Positions 6,973 to 14,011 of a stretch of DNA of 14,146 nt are shown here, piece after piece. Below the pieces are notes generated by a model. The model saw nothing but the letters and a program-made list of their open reading frames with translations. It was not told the origin of the DNA and searched no databases. Source of the stretch: Pseudomonadota bacterium (GTDB taxonomy: Bacteria > Pseudomonadota > Gammaproteobacteria > Burkholderiales > Burkholderiaceae); assembly GCA_021778935.1 (NCBI GenBank), contig JAJYBQ010000033.1:1-14146 (forward strand), given 5' to 3'. Position numbers and translations under genes: made by a program. Every line of letters begins with the position of its first letter. Position 1 is the first letter of the stretch.

Positions 6973-8924
6973 TGACCTCTCACGTACTCTTCGAGGAAAG
7001 TGGTGATCTGAAAGCCGGCACGGTGCGGGCGGAGACCGAGTCCTCGTTACAGGTCGACACCACCACCGGCAAGCGCGTGAAGGTCAAGGCAAATGCCGTG
7101 CTGCTGCGCTTCGATCGCCCGGCGGCGGAGGATCTGCTGCGATCCGCGCGCGCGGAAGCCGAGGCGATCGATGTCGATTTTCTCTGGGAGTGTGCGCCCC
7201 AGGAAGAGTTCGAGTTCGTGCGTCTCGCCCGCGACTACTACGGACATGATCCGGCAGCGGTGGAGGCCGCGGCGGTCCTGATGCGTCTGCATGCCGCGCC
7301 GATGTATTTCTATCGGAAGGGGCGCGGCGGCTTTCGGCCGGCGCCGCCTGAGACCTTGCGCGCGGCGCTGGCGGCGGTGGAGCGCCGGCGTCAGCAGGAG
7401 GCGCGGCGAGAGCAGATGGTCGACCAGTTGCGGCGCGGGGAGCTGCCCGACGAAATCGCCGCCTCGGCCATGAACCTCCTGTGCCGTCCGGACCGGAATG
7501 GCATCGAGTACAAGGCGCTCGAGGAGGCTGCCCACGGCCTACAGATGAGTCCGTTGCGCCTGCTGCTGGCGCGCGGCGCCGTCGCCTCGCCGTACCACTG
7601 GCATGTGCAGTCGTTCCTGGTGCGGACATTTCCCGGCGGCGTGGGGTTCTCCGCCGATCTGCCGGCACCCGCGATGCAGTTCGAGGACCTCCCGGAATCG
7701 CCGGTACCGGCCTTTTCGATCGACGACAGTGCCACCACGGAGATCGACGACGCGTTCTCGGTCCGGCGTACCGATGCGGGGTGGCGTATCGGCATCCACA
7801 TCGCCGCGCCCGCGCTGGAGATCGCGCGGGACCATCCGCTCGACGTGGTTGCGCGAGCCCGGATGTCCACGGTGTATGCGCCGGGGATGAAGATCACGAT
7901 GTTGCCCGAGGCATGGGTCGACGCATACTCCCTCGCGGAGGGCCGGACCGTTCCGGTGCTTTCGCTGTACCTCGACGTCGACCCCGAGACCTATGCGATC
8001 ACGGCGGCGAACACCGTCGTCGACCGGATCACCGTGGCCGCCAATCTGCGCCACGACCATCCGGAGCTGGGGTGGGACGAGGCGCAGGTGGCGGCAGGTG
8101 ATTTGCCGGGACCTTTCGGCGGCGATCTGGCGATGCTGTGGCAGTTCGCCAGCCGGTTGAAGGCGGGGCGCGAGGCGGTCCGCGGGCGGCCGGAGCCGAA
8201 AGGGCGCGAGGAGGTATCGATCCAGCTCGAGGGTGAGGGCGAGGCTGCGCGCGTGCGCCTGCAGACCCGGCGCCGGGACGCACCGCTCGATCGGATCGTT
8301 GCCGAACTGATGATCGTCGCCAATGCGCAATGGGGCGCCTGGCTGGAGCAGCTTCGTTGGGTCGGGGTCTATCGTTCGCAGTCGCTGGGCCGCGTGCGGA
8401 TGTCGACGAGCCCGGCACCCCACGAAGGGCTCGGCGTGGCCCGGTACGCGTGGTGCACCTCGCCGCTGCGGCGCTATGTCGACATGCTCAACCAGCGGCA
8501 ATTGGTTGCTGCGGCGCTGGGGCGGACGCCACCGTATGCGCGCGGCGATTCCGATCTGTTTTCCGCGGTATCCGCCTTTGATGCCGCGTACGACGCCTAC
8601 GCGGATTTTCAGGAACGGATGGAGCGCTACTGGAGCCTGCGCTGGTTGCAGCAGGAGGGGATCCACCGCATCGAAGCCCGCGTGGCGCGCGAGGAAGTGC
8701 TGCGGGTGCAGGGGTTGCCGCTCACGCTGAAGCTCGCCGCGGCGGCTCAGTACGGGCGCGGGCAGCGCCTGGCGCTGGAGGTCGGGGCGATCGACTTCGT
8801 CGAACTGGTGCCGGAACTGCGGGTCGTACAAGTGCTGGCGGAGGAGCCGGTGCAAGCCGTCGCCGAGGAAGAGGAGGTCGTCGAAGAGCACGGCGCTCCG
8901 CCGGAAGCTGCCGTGGAATCGTAA
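6972..8924 (+). CDS. RNB-domain exoribonuclease (RNase II/RNase R family)
   Basis: Family enzymes degrade single-stranded RNA processively from the 3' end to 5'-nucleotides using metal ions. From the ATG at 6972 the protein has 650 residues, close to E. coli RNase II (644). The N-terminus (EESGDLKAGTVRAE...GKRVKVKANAVLLRF) resembles the small OB/SH3-like domain of betaproteobacterial members. A helical part (about 50-210) precedes the RNB domain at about 245-510. FSIDDSATTEIDDAFSV at 248-264 supplies the metal-binding acidic residues Asp251, Glu257, Asp259 and Asp260; TSPLRRY at 496-502 is the conserved catalytic Arg motif. The S1-like end (about 565-622) is followed by an acidic tail (AEEEEVVEEH). 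The frame is open upstream to 6342 but that overlaps mpl. The one-base overlap with mpl, with GGAG 11 bases before the ATG, implies coupled translation. It is neither clearly rnb nor rnr. Confidence 0.93.
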   Translation: MTSHVLFEESGDLKAGTVRAETESSLQVDTTTGKRVKVKANAVLLRFDRPAAEDLLRSARAEAEAIDVDFLWECAPQEEFEFVRLARDYYGHDPAAVEAAAVLMRLHAAPMYFYRKGRGGFRPAPPETLRAALAAVERRRQQEARREQMVDQLRRGELPDEIAASAMNLLCRPDRNGIEYKALEEAAHGLQMSPLRLLLARGAVASPYHWHVQSFLVRTFPGGVGFSADLPAPAMQFEDLPESPVPAFSIDDSATTEIDDAFSVRRTDAGWRIGIHIAAPALEIARDHPLDVVARARMSTVYAPGMKITMLPEAWVDAYSLAEGRTVPVLSLYLDVDPETYAITAANTVVDRITVAANLRHDHPELGWDEAQVAAGDLPGPFGGDLAMLWQFASRLKAGREAVRGRPEPKGREEVSIQLEGEGEAARVRLQTRRRDAPLDRIVAELMIVANAQWGAWLEQLRWVGVYRSQSLGRVRMSTSPAPHEGLGVARYAWCTSPLRRYVDMLNQRQLVAAALGRTPPYARGDSDLFSAVSAFDAAYDAYADFQERMERYWSLRWLQQEGIHRIEARVAREEVLRVQGLPLTLKLAAAAQYGRGQRLALEVGAIDFVELVPELRVVQVLAEEPVQAVAEEEEVVEEHGAPPEAAVES

Positions 8925-8992
8925 GAGACGTTCGTGTGGTTCGCCCGCCCCGGGCACCGCCCGGTCGCGCGCGGACCGGACGGCCGCCCGCA

Positions 8993-9019
8993 TTGCCTGG
9001 CGCGCCTGCCTACTACAAT
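8993..9019 (+). promoter_or_regulatory. Candidate promoter for the tonB-like gene and aroE
   Basis: TACAAT at 9014-9019 is preceded at 15 bases by TTGCCT (8993-8998). The -10 is good and the spacing short. The expected start of transcription, about 9026, coincides with the GTG chosen as the start of the tonB-like gene. A hairpin (CCGGGC-ACC-GCCCGG, 8950-8964) without a U-run lies between this and the end of the ribonuclease gene. Confidence 0.4.
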
Positions 9020-9025
9020 CCCCGC

Positions 9026-9928
9026 GTGCTCACCCTTCCCCGCATCGAAAACCGCGTGCTGCTCTCCGCGCTGGCGATCTCCGTCGGCGTGCATCTGGTC
9101 GTGCTCGCCGTGCGCTTCGTCAAGCCTGAGCTGCTGCGTCACCCCGCGGCGATGCCGCCACTGGAGGTCGTGCTGGTCAATGCGCGCAGCGAGCGCCGGC
9201 CTGAGCACGCGCAGGCGCTGGCGCAGGTCGACCTGAACGGCGGCGGCACCAATGTGCGCGGGCGCCGGACGTCGCCCCTGCCGGCGTCGGCCCACAATTC
9301 CGAGGGCGATGCCCTGCAGGCGGCACAGCAGACGATCGCCCGCCTCGAGGCCGAGCAGCGTGCGCTGCTTGCGTCGTACGAGAAGAACGAACGCCGCGCC
9401 TTGGTGCGCCTGCATCAGGCCGCGCGGCACCACGCCCCGGCTGCGCAGCGGACCCGGACCCGGTTGGCGCGCATGGAAGCCGCGATCGACAAGGAGATTT
9501 CCGATTACCAGGCGAGGCCGCGGGTGCATTACCTCATGCCCAGCACGCGAGGGTCTCCGGACGCGCTGTACTTCGCGCAGTGGAGAGCCCGGGTGGAAAA
9601 GGTCGGCAACGCGCACTACCCTGCCGCCGCACGCGGCAAAATCTACGGTACCCTCCAAATGACCGTGATCATCGGCCGCAGCGGCCGGCTACTCGATGCG
9701 GTGATCGACCGGTCGTCCGGTTCCCCGGTCCTCGACAATGCGGCGAGGCGTATCGTTATGCTGGCGGCGCCGTTTCCCCCCCTGCCTCCCGGAATTGCGC
9801 GGGACGCGGACCGCCTGGAGATTACGCGGAGCTGGATTTTTACCCATGATCAACTGCAAACCCAAAACCCGCGCGGAGATTCCGCAGCCGCATTGCAAGA
9901 AGGCGGTTCCGGTGGCGCGCGCCATTGA
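9026..9928 (+). CDS. TonB-like energy transducer protein
   Basis: TonB-type proteins span the inner membrane once and reach through the periplasm to outer-membrane receptors. From the GTG at 9026 there are 300 residues. One hydrophobic segment at about 11-31 contains Ser19-x-x-x-His23, the SxxxH pattern that TonB uses with ExbB/ExbD. LEVVLVNARS follows at 46-55. A charged helical region at about 95-165 (EAEQRALLASYEKNERRAL) replaces the usual Pro-rich linker and looks able to form a coiled coil. The C-terminal TonB domain (about 195-273) has YPAAARGKIYGTLQMTV, the strand-turn pattern GRSGRLLDAVIDRSSGSPVLD and RSWIF. The frame is open upstream to a GTG at 8936, but those 30 residues are Pro/Arg-rich and precede the membrane segment poorly. 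No exbB, exbD or receptor gene is near, so the partner is unknown. aroE follows after 3 bases. Confidence 0.85.
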   Translation: MLTLPRIENRVLLSALAISVGVHLVVLAVRFVKPELLRHPAAMPPLEVVLVNARSERRPEHAQALAQVDLNGGGTNVRGRRTSPLPASAHNSEGDALQAAQQTIARLEAEQRALLASYEKNERRALVRLHQAARHHAPAAQRTRTRLARMEAAIDKEISDYQARPRVHYLMPSTRGSPDALYFAQWRARVEKVGNAHYPAAARGKIYGTLQMTVIIGRSGRLLDAVIDRSSGSPVLDNAARRIVMLAAPFPPLPPGIARDADRLEITRSWIFTHDQLQTQNPRGDSAAALQEGGSGGARH

Positions 9929-9931
9929 GCC

Positions 9932-10756
9932 ATGAACATCGAAGATCGCTATGCCGTTGTCGGCAACCCGGTTGTGCACAGCCGTTCGCCGGAAATCCAT
10001 CGTTTGTTCGCGGAGCAGACGGGCCAGCACCTGCGCTATGAGCGGATCGAAGCCCCGCTGGACCGCTTCGAGGAGGTCGCGCTGGGTTTGCGCGATCAGG
10101 GCTACCGCGGCTTGAATGTGACCGTCCCGTTCAAGCTCGATGCCGCCAAGCTGGCCGACAATCTCAGTGCGCGTGCGCGGCTTGCCGGGGCGGTGAACAC
10201 GCTGAAGTTTGACGACGAGCGGATCTCCGGCGACAACACCGATGGCGTCGGTTTCGTGCGCGACGTGCGCGAGCGGCTCGGCTTCTTGATTGCGGGCGCG
10301 GAGATCCTGATTCTCGGCGCCGGGGGCGGTGTGCGCGGTTTGGTTGCATCGCTGCTCGAAGAGCGCCCGAAGGGGATTTCCGTGGCCAATCGCACGCATG
10401 GGCGGGCGCAGGAGCTGGCGGAAGAATTCGGCATCGAGGCCATCCACTACGACGAAGCCCCGGCGGAACATTTCGACCTGATCGTCAACGGGACGTCCAC
10501 CAGCCTTCACCACGAGGCGCCGCCGATCGACCCGGAGACCTTCGACGATTGCACGCTGGCCTACGATCTCGTCTACGCGGCGGCGCCGACGCCGTTCCTG
10601 GAACTGGCCCGGTCCGGAGGGGCGCGGCAGGTGAGCGACGGGCTCGGCATGCTGATCGAACAGGCGGCGGAGTCGTTTGCGATCTGGCGCGGCGTGCGCC
10701 CGCAGACGGAAAGCGTGTACCGCGAGATCCGCAGGCAACTCGATCGCGGGGCGTGA
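9932..10756 (+). CDS. aroE: Shikimate dehydrogenase AroE
   Basis: AroE reduces 3-dehydroshikimate to shikimate with NADPH, the fourth step of the shikimate pathway. The 274 residues match the family. The N-terminal substrate domain has GNPVVHSRSP at 11-20 (Ser17 and Ser19 for shikimate), NVTVPFK at 62-68 with catalytic Lys68, and GDNTDGVGF at 100-108 with catalytic Asp104. The Rossmann domain has GAGGGVRG at 129-136, where most members have GAGGA, followed by VANRT at 151-155, the NADP phosphate-binding motif. NGTSTSL at 186-192 and the late LIEQAA element with Gln244 are also present. It begins 3 bases after the tonB-like gene, so the two are probably cotranscribed. No terminator with a U-run follows; the downstream gap contains several inverted repeats. 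Confidence 0.97.
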   Translation: MNIEDRYAVVGNPVVHSRSPEIHRLFAEQTGQHLRYERIEAPLDRFEEVALGLRDQGYRGLNVTVPFKLDAAKLADNLSARARLAGAVNTLKFDDERISGDNTDGVGFVRDVRERLGFLIAGAEILILGAGGGVRGLVASLLEERPKGISVANRTHGRAQELAEEFGIEAIHYDEAPAEHFDLIVNGTSTSLHHEAPPIDPETFDDCTLAYDLVYAAAPTPFLELARSGGARQVSDGLGMLIEQAAESFAIWRGVRPQTESVYREIRRQLDRGA

Positions 10757-10775
10757 GCCCCCTGGGCGTTGGGCA

Positions 10776-10809
10776 GGAGCGCTCCGGCGTTTCTGCGGCC
10801 ACTCCGCAG
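10776..10809. repeat. Two inverted repeats downstream of aroE
   Basis: A perfect 10-base palindrome GGAGCGCTCC (10776-10785) is followed by the hairpin CTGCGG-CCACT-CCGCAG (10793-10809). They begin 20 bases after the aroE stop. Neither is followed by a T-run, so they do not look like an intrinsic terminator; a rho-dependent end, RNA 3' protection or protein binding are possible. Confidence 0.4.
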
Positions 10810-10855
10810 CCGATGCGGCCGACCGGACACTGTATACGGAAATCCTGAACGGAAG

Positions 10856-10877
10856 GAAAGGCCGGCCTTTCTACAAT
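10856..10877 (+). promoter_or_regulatory. Candidate promoter -10 with a perfect palindrome upstream (cytochrome b561 operon)
   Basis: TACAAT at 10872-10877 is a good -10. The bases directly before it, GAAAGGCCGGCCTTTC (10856-10871), form a perfect 16-base palindrome lying where the -10/-35 spacer would be. No good -35 lies at 16-18 bases. An operator for a dimeric regulator overlapping the promoter is the natural reading; a weak aroE terminator is the alternative. The transcript would start near 10884. Confidence 0.4.
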
Positions 10878-10887
10878 CCCTGTCTTC

Positions 10888-10906
10888 CGGCCCGGGTTCC
10901 GGGCCG
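10888..10906 (+). promoter_or_regulatory. 5' leader hairpin before the cytochrome b561 gene
   Basis: CGGCCCGG-GTT-CCGGGCCG is a perfect 8-pair stem with a three-base loop. It ends 7 bases before the Shine-Dalgarno GCAGGAG (10914-10920). If transcription starts near 10884, the mRNA would begin with this stem, which could protect the 5' end or affect ribosome access. Confidence 0.45.
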
Positions 10907-10929
10907 AATCGTTGCAGGAGTTTCCCCCG

Positions 10930-11520
10930 ATGGCAACCCATTCCTCTTCTTCTGTTTCCGCGTCGACACCGACGGAGCGCTATTCCGGCGCCGCGATCCA
11001 CCTGCACTGGCTGATGGCGGCGGTACTGTTGCTGGTGTTCCTGATCGGCCTGTTCATGGGCGATCTCAAGATGTCCCCGACCCGGGTGCGGGTGTTCAAT
11101 TGGCACAAGTGGATCGGGATCGTCGCGCTGGCACTGGCGTCGATCCGCCTGCTATGGCGCGCTACCCACCGCGCGCCTGCGCTGCCGGCGTCGATCGCGG
11201 ACTGGCAGCGCAAGGTGACCGGCGCAACCCATGGCCTGCTGTACGCACTTTTTTTCATTGTTCCGCTGCTGGGTTGGGCGATGAGTTCGGCCAAGGGACT
11301 TCCCGTCGTGTTGTTCGGCAAGATCCCGTTGCCCGACTTCGTGCCGGTCGACAAGGCGTTGGGGAAAACCCTGGAGGATGTCCACGCGTTTTTTGCTTAC
11401 ACGCTGGCGAGCCTGGTGGGCCTGCATATCCTGGCGGCGCTGCACCATCGATTCATGCTGCACGATGGGATCATGGAGCGCATGCTGCCGGCGCACGGAC
11501 GCCGCGGCGGAGGGTCCTGA
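10930..11520 (+). CDS. Cytochrome b561 (CybB-type di-heme membrane protein)
   Basis: This is an inner-membrane b-type cytochrome with four helices, thought to exchange electrons between the quinone pool and acceptors such as superoxide. From the ATG at 10930 it has 196 residues, near the family length (about 175-190). Hydrophobic segments lie at about 22-43, 56-77, 99-118 and 150-172. Histidines placed to bind two hemes are His26 (HLHW), His59 (NWHKWIG), His152 (VHAFFAY) and His166 (GLHILAALHH). The N-terminal 17 residues are Ser/Thr-rich and extend beyond the usual start. A TTG at 10912 is also in frame, but GCAGGAG sits 9 bases before the ATG and decides the start. The stop overlaps the yceI start by one base (ATGA), the common cytochrome b561-YceI pairing. 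Palindromes and a -10 element lie upstream. Confidence 0.93.
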   Translation: MATHSSSSVSASTPTERYSGAAIHLHWLMAAVLLLVFLIGLFMGDLKMSPTRVRVFNWHKWIGIVALALASIRLLWRATHRAPALPASIADWQRKVTGATHGLLYALFFIVPLLGWAMSSAKGLPVVLFGKIPLPDFVPVDKALGKTLEDVHAFFAYTLASLVGLHILAALHHRFMLHDGIMERMLPAHGRRGGGS

Positions 11521-12122
11521 TGTCGGGGCGGCGGGCGTTTGCAGCGCTGCTCTGGGCCGCTTGCTGCGGTGCCGCTACGGCGGCGAATCCGGCGGCACGG
11601 ATGGCCTCGGTGCGGTTGATTCCCGAGCAAAGTGCGATCGGCTTCGTGTCCCATGAAATGGGCGTACCGGTGCATGGGTCGTTCCGGCGTTTCACCGCCG
11701 ATGTCCATATCGATGCCGAACACCCTGGCGACAGCCGGTTCGCGGTCGTGGTGGACCTGGCCAGTGTGCAGTTGCCGACCGATGACGGCACGACCGAGGC
11801 GGCGAAACCGGACTGGCTCGATACGGCGCAGCACCCGGTCGCCCGCTTCACGTCCACCGCGGTCCGCGCCGAGGGCAACGGGCGCTACGCCATCGATGGC
11901 CGTCTGGCGATCAAGGGAGCGGTGCGGACGGTGACCGTGCCGGTGACCTTGACCCAGACGGGTGACGGACCGGACCGCGTCACCACGGCCTCGGGGGATC
12001 TCCGGATCCGGCGACTCGACTACGGCATCGGCATCGGGGACTGGGCTGATACGTCGGTCGTGGCGGATCCGGTCGAGATCGATTTCCGGCTGGCATTGAG
12101 AGGGATCGCGGCGGTTCGGTGA
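11520..12122 (+). CDS. YceI-family periplasmic lipid-binding-like protein
   Basis: YceI proteins are lipocalin-like beta barrels in the periplasm; structures of family members hold a polyprenyl or isoprenoid-quinone-like chain. This protein has 200 residues. Residues 1-22 form a signal peptide (RR, then a hydrophobic run and AATAA before Asn23), with no lipobox despite two cysteines. The YceI domain runs from about 32 to 195: VRLIPEQSAIGFVSHEMGVPVHGSF, the TTEAAKPDWLDTAQHPVARF stretch, the GRLAIKGAVRTVTVPVTL strand pair and RLDYGIGIGDWADTSVVADPVEIDF. GGAGGG lies 5 bases before the ATG, which overlaps the cytochrome b561 stop, so the two products are made together. The pairing suggests that YceI carries an isoprenoid or quinone used by the cytochrome, an inference. 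It ends 21 bases before the converging KTSC gene; no terminator is visible between. Confidence 0.93.
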   Translation: MSGRRAFAALLWAACCGAATAANPAARMASVRLIPEQSAIGFVSHEMGVPVHGSFRRFTADVHIDAEHPGDSRFAVVVDLASVQLPTDDGTTEAAKPDWLDTAQHPVARFTSTAVRAEGNGRYAIDGRLAIKGAVRTVTVPVTLTQTGDGPDRVTTASGDLRIRRLDYGIGIGDWADTSVVADPVEIDFRLALRGIAAVR

Positions 12123-12143
12123 TCGTTTGCGCGTCGCGTCCCG

Positions 12144-12362
12144 CTATCGCTGTCGCGTCCCCGGGTACTCCTCTTCGATATTGTCCTGGTAGTAACTTCC
12201 CGGCGCGGAACTGGAAAGAAACCGCCGGGCGATCTCCTCGCCCACGTTTTTGTGCCGGATGACCGCGCCGGAGTCGAATTCGACCTCGAGTTCGCGGGTC
12301 GCGCGGTCATAGCCGGCGGAGCGGATGCCGCCGCGGCGGATCGGCTGGCGTTCCATCGTCAT
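12144..12362 (-). CDS. KTSC-domain small protein
   Basis: The 72-residue protein is almost entirely a KTSC domain, the small fold named after the C-terminal domain of some lysyl-tRNA synthetases. Visible pattern: [28 protein letters not shown] at 13-40 (shown in parts: the IRSAGYD start, LEVEF strand and the G.V..H.NV turn), [17 protein letters not shown] at 42-58 and NIEEEYP at 61-67. The function of stand-alone KTSC proteins is not well defined; nucleic-acid or tRNA binding is a guess. The ATG at 12362 overlaps the ubiD stop (ATGA), which favours it; an ATG at 12356 would give [10 protein letters not shown] and is the other reasonable start. The frame is open to 12389 but that would overlap ubiD further. 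It is thus the second gene after ubiD and converges with yceI. Confidence 0.82.
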   Translation of the reverse strand: MTMERQPIRRGGIRSAGYDRATRELEVEFDSGAVIRHKNVGEEIARRFLSSSAPGSYYQDNIEEEYPGTRQR

Positions 12363-13879
12363 CGTGTTGCCAGTCCCAGGCGGCCCCACAGCGCATCGAC
12401 GCGCCGGCGGACATCGTCCCGCATCTCGATCTTCCGACCCCAGGGCCGGGTGGTTTCTCCCGGCATCTTGTTGGTGGCATCGAGCCCCATCTTGCCGCCG
12501 AGCCCCGAAACGGGGCTGGCGAAGTCGAGGTAGTCGATCGGCGTGTTGTCGATCAGCAGGGTGTCACGCACCGGATCGGCCCGCGTCGTGATCGCCCAGA
12601 TGACGTCCGTCCAGTTGCGCGCGTCGATGTCGTCGTCGACGACAATGACGAATTTGGTGTACATGAACTGGCGCAGGAAACCCCACACGCCGAACATCAC
12701 GCGGCGCGCGTGGCCGGGGTACTGTTTGCGGATCGAGACGATGGCCATCCGGTAGCTGCAGCCTTCCGGCGGAAGGTAGAAGTCGACGATCTCCGGATAA
12801 CTGCGCTGGAGGATGGGGACGAACACCTCGTTGAATGCGGCGCCCAGAACGGCCGGCTCGTCGGGCGGGCGTCCGGTATGGGTCGAGAGGTACAGCGGGT
12901 TGCGCCGCATGGTGATGCGTTCCACCGTGAACACCGGGAAGCGCTCGGTCTCGTTGTAGTACCCGGTGTGGTCGCCGAACGGCCCCTCGACTGCGGTTTC
13001 GAACCCGCGGTTGTCGGCGCTGATCTCGCCGTCGGCGTTGGCGGGGTCAGGAAGGATGTGGCCTTCGAGCACGATCTCCGCGCGCGCCGGGACGTCCAGC
13101 GGCACGCCCAGGGCGGAGGCGATGTCCGTGCGCGCACCGCGCAGCAGGCCGGCAAACTGATATTCCGAGAGCGTGTCGGGAACCGGGGTGACGGCACCGA
13201 GGATGGTCGCGGGGTCGGCGCCCAATGCGACGGCGATCGGGAACGGTTCGCCGGGGTGTGAGAGTCGGTGGTCGCGGAAATCCAGCGCGCCGCCCCGGTG
13301 CGAAAGCCAGCGCATGATGAGCTTGTTGCGGCCGATGCGTTGCTGGCGGTAGATGCCGAGATTCTGCCGCTTCTTGCGCGGCCCCCGGGTGATGGTCATG
13401 CCCCAGGTGATGAGCGGACCCGCGTCGTCCGGCCAGCAGGTCTGAATCGGGAGTTTGTCGAGATCGACGTCCGCGCCCTCCCAGACGACTTCCTGGCAGG
13501 ACGGGCTGCGCACGCGGTGCGGCGCCATGTCCCACAGCGCAGATTTCAGCATGGTGACCTTGGAGAGGGCGTCGCGCAAGCCTTGTGGCGCTTCCGGTTC
13601 CTTGAGTGTCGCCAGCAGTTCGCCGATGTGGCGCAATTCGCCGATTCCCTTGACGCCCATGGCCTGGGCAACGCGCGCGGTGGTGCCGAAAAGATTGGCG
13701 ACGACGGGCATGGTGGCGCCGGTCGGGTGCTCGAAAATCACTGCCGGTCCTTGCGATTCCAGGAGACGTTGGCAGATTTCGGTGATTTCGAGAGCCGGCG
13801 ATATCTCCTCTTTGATTCGAGCAAGGTCGCCTATCTTCTCTAATTTTGCAAGAAAATCGCGGAGATCGGAGTATTGCAT
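12359..13879 (-). CDS. ubiD: 4-hydroxy-3-polyprenylbenzoate decarboxylase UbiD
   Basis: UbiD removes the carboxyl group from 4-hydroxy-3-polyprenylbenzoate in ubiquinone synthesis, using prenylated FMN made by UbiX. From the ATG at 13879 there are 506 residues, against about 497 in E. coli. Motifs: [19 protein letters not shown] (start), [11 protein letters not shown] at 157-167, NLGIYRQQ at 173-180 and [10 protein letters not shown] at 189-198 (cofactor, metal and phosphate site), [13 protein letters not shown] at 298-310, [12 protein letters not shown] at 335-346, [13 protein letters not shown] at 365-377, [11 protein letters not shown] at 409-419 and [20 protein letters not shown] at 452-471. 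The frame is open to 13933, but the start at [10 protein letters not shown] matches the family. A stretch of about 16 residues (278-295) before EGPFGDH appears extra relative to E. coli. The stop overlaps the KTSC gene start. ubiX is not in the window. Confidence 0.97.
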   Translation of the reverse strand: MQYSDLRDFLAKLEKIGDLARIKEEISPALEITEICQRLLESQGPAVIFEHPTGATMPVVANLFGTTARVAQAMGVKGIGELRHIGELLATLKEPEAPQGLRDALSKVTMLKSALWDMAPHRVRSPSCQEVVWEGADVDLDKLPIQTCWPDDAGPLITWGMTITRGPRKKRQNLGIYRQQRIGRNKLIMRWLSHRGGALDFRDHRLSHPGEPFPIAVALGADPATILGAVTPVPDTLSEYQFAGLLRGARTDIASALGVPLDVPARAEIVLEGHILPDPANADGEISADNRGFETAVEGPFGDHTGYYNETERFPVFTVERITMRRNPLYLSTHTGRPPDEPAVLGAAFNEVFVPILQRSYPEIVDFYLPPEGCSYRMAIVSIRKQYPGHARRVMFGVWGFLRQFMYTKFVIVVDDDIDARNWTDVIWAITTRADPVRDTLLIDNTPIDYLDFASPVSGLGGKMGLDATNKMPGETTRPWGRKIEMRDDVRRRVDALWGRLGLATR

Positions 13880-13983
13880 CACGTTCTGGGCCTTGAAAAA
13901 TCGCGATCGCACCGCGCGGGGTGGAAGGTCCAATCCTAACGGCTCGGCGTGATTGCCGGCCCCGCGGAGATCGATCTTCGGTA

Positions 13984-14011
13984 TTGACGCAAACGGGTTA
14001 TGCCATACAAT
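13984..14011 (+). promoter_or_regulatory. Sigma-70-type promoter reading rightward out of the window
   Basis: TTGACG (13984-13989) and TACAAT (14006-14011) are separated by 16 bases, five matches each to the consensus hexamers. Transcription would begin near 14018 and run to the right, away from ubiD. It conflicts with the ATG at 14000 of the reading frame at the right edge, which would lie before the transcript start; the GTG at 14039 would not. Confidence 0.5.

Noticed and set aside
8950..8964. CCGGGC-ACC-GCCCGG hairpin as a terminator after the ribonuclease gene
   Set aside because: The stem is only 6 pairs and no T-run follows.
7539..8993. A 484-codon open frame on the - strand opposite the ribonuclease gene
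   Set aside because: Rich in Arg, His and Pro with no domain; a shadow of the RNB gene, which has all its catalytic motifs.
11550..11585. YceI as a lipoprotein because of two cysteines in its signal peptide
   Set aside because: The residues before the cysteines do not form a lipobox; AATAA before Asn23 fits an ordinary signal peptidase site.
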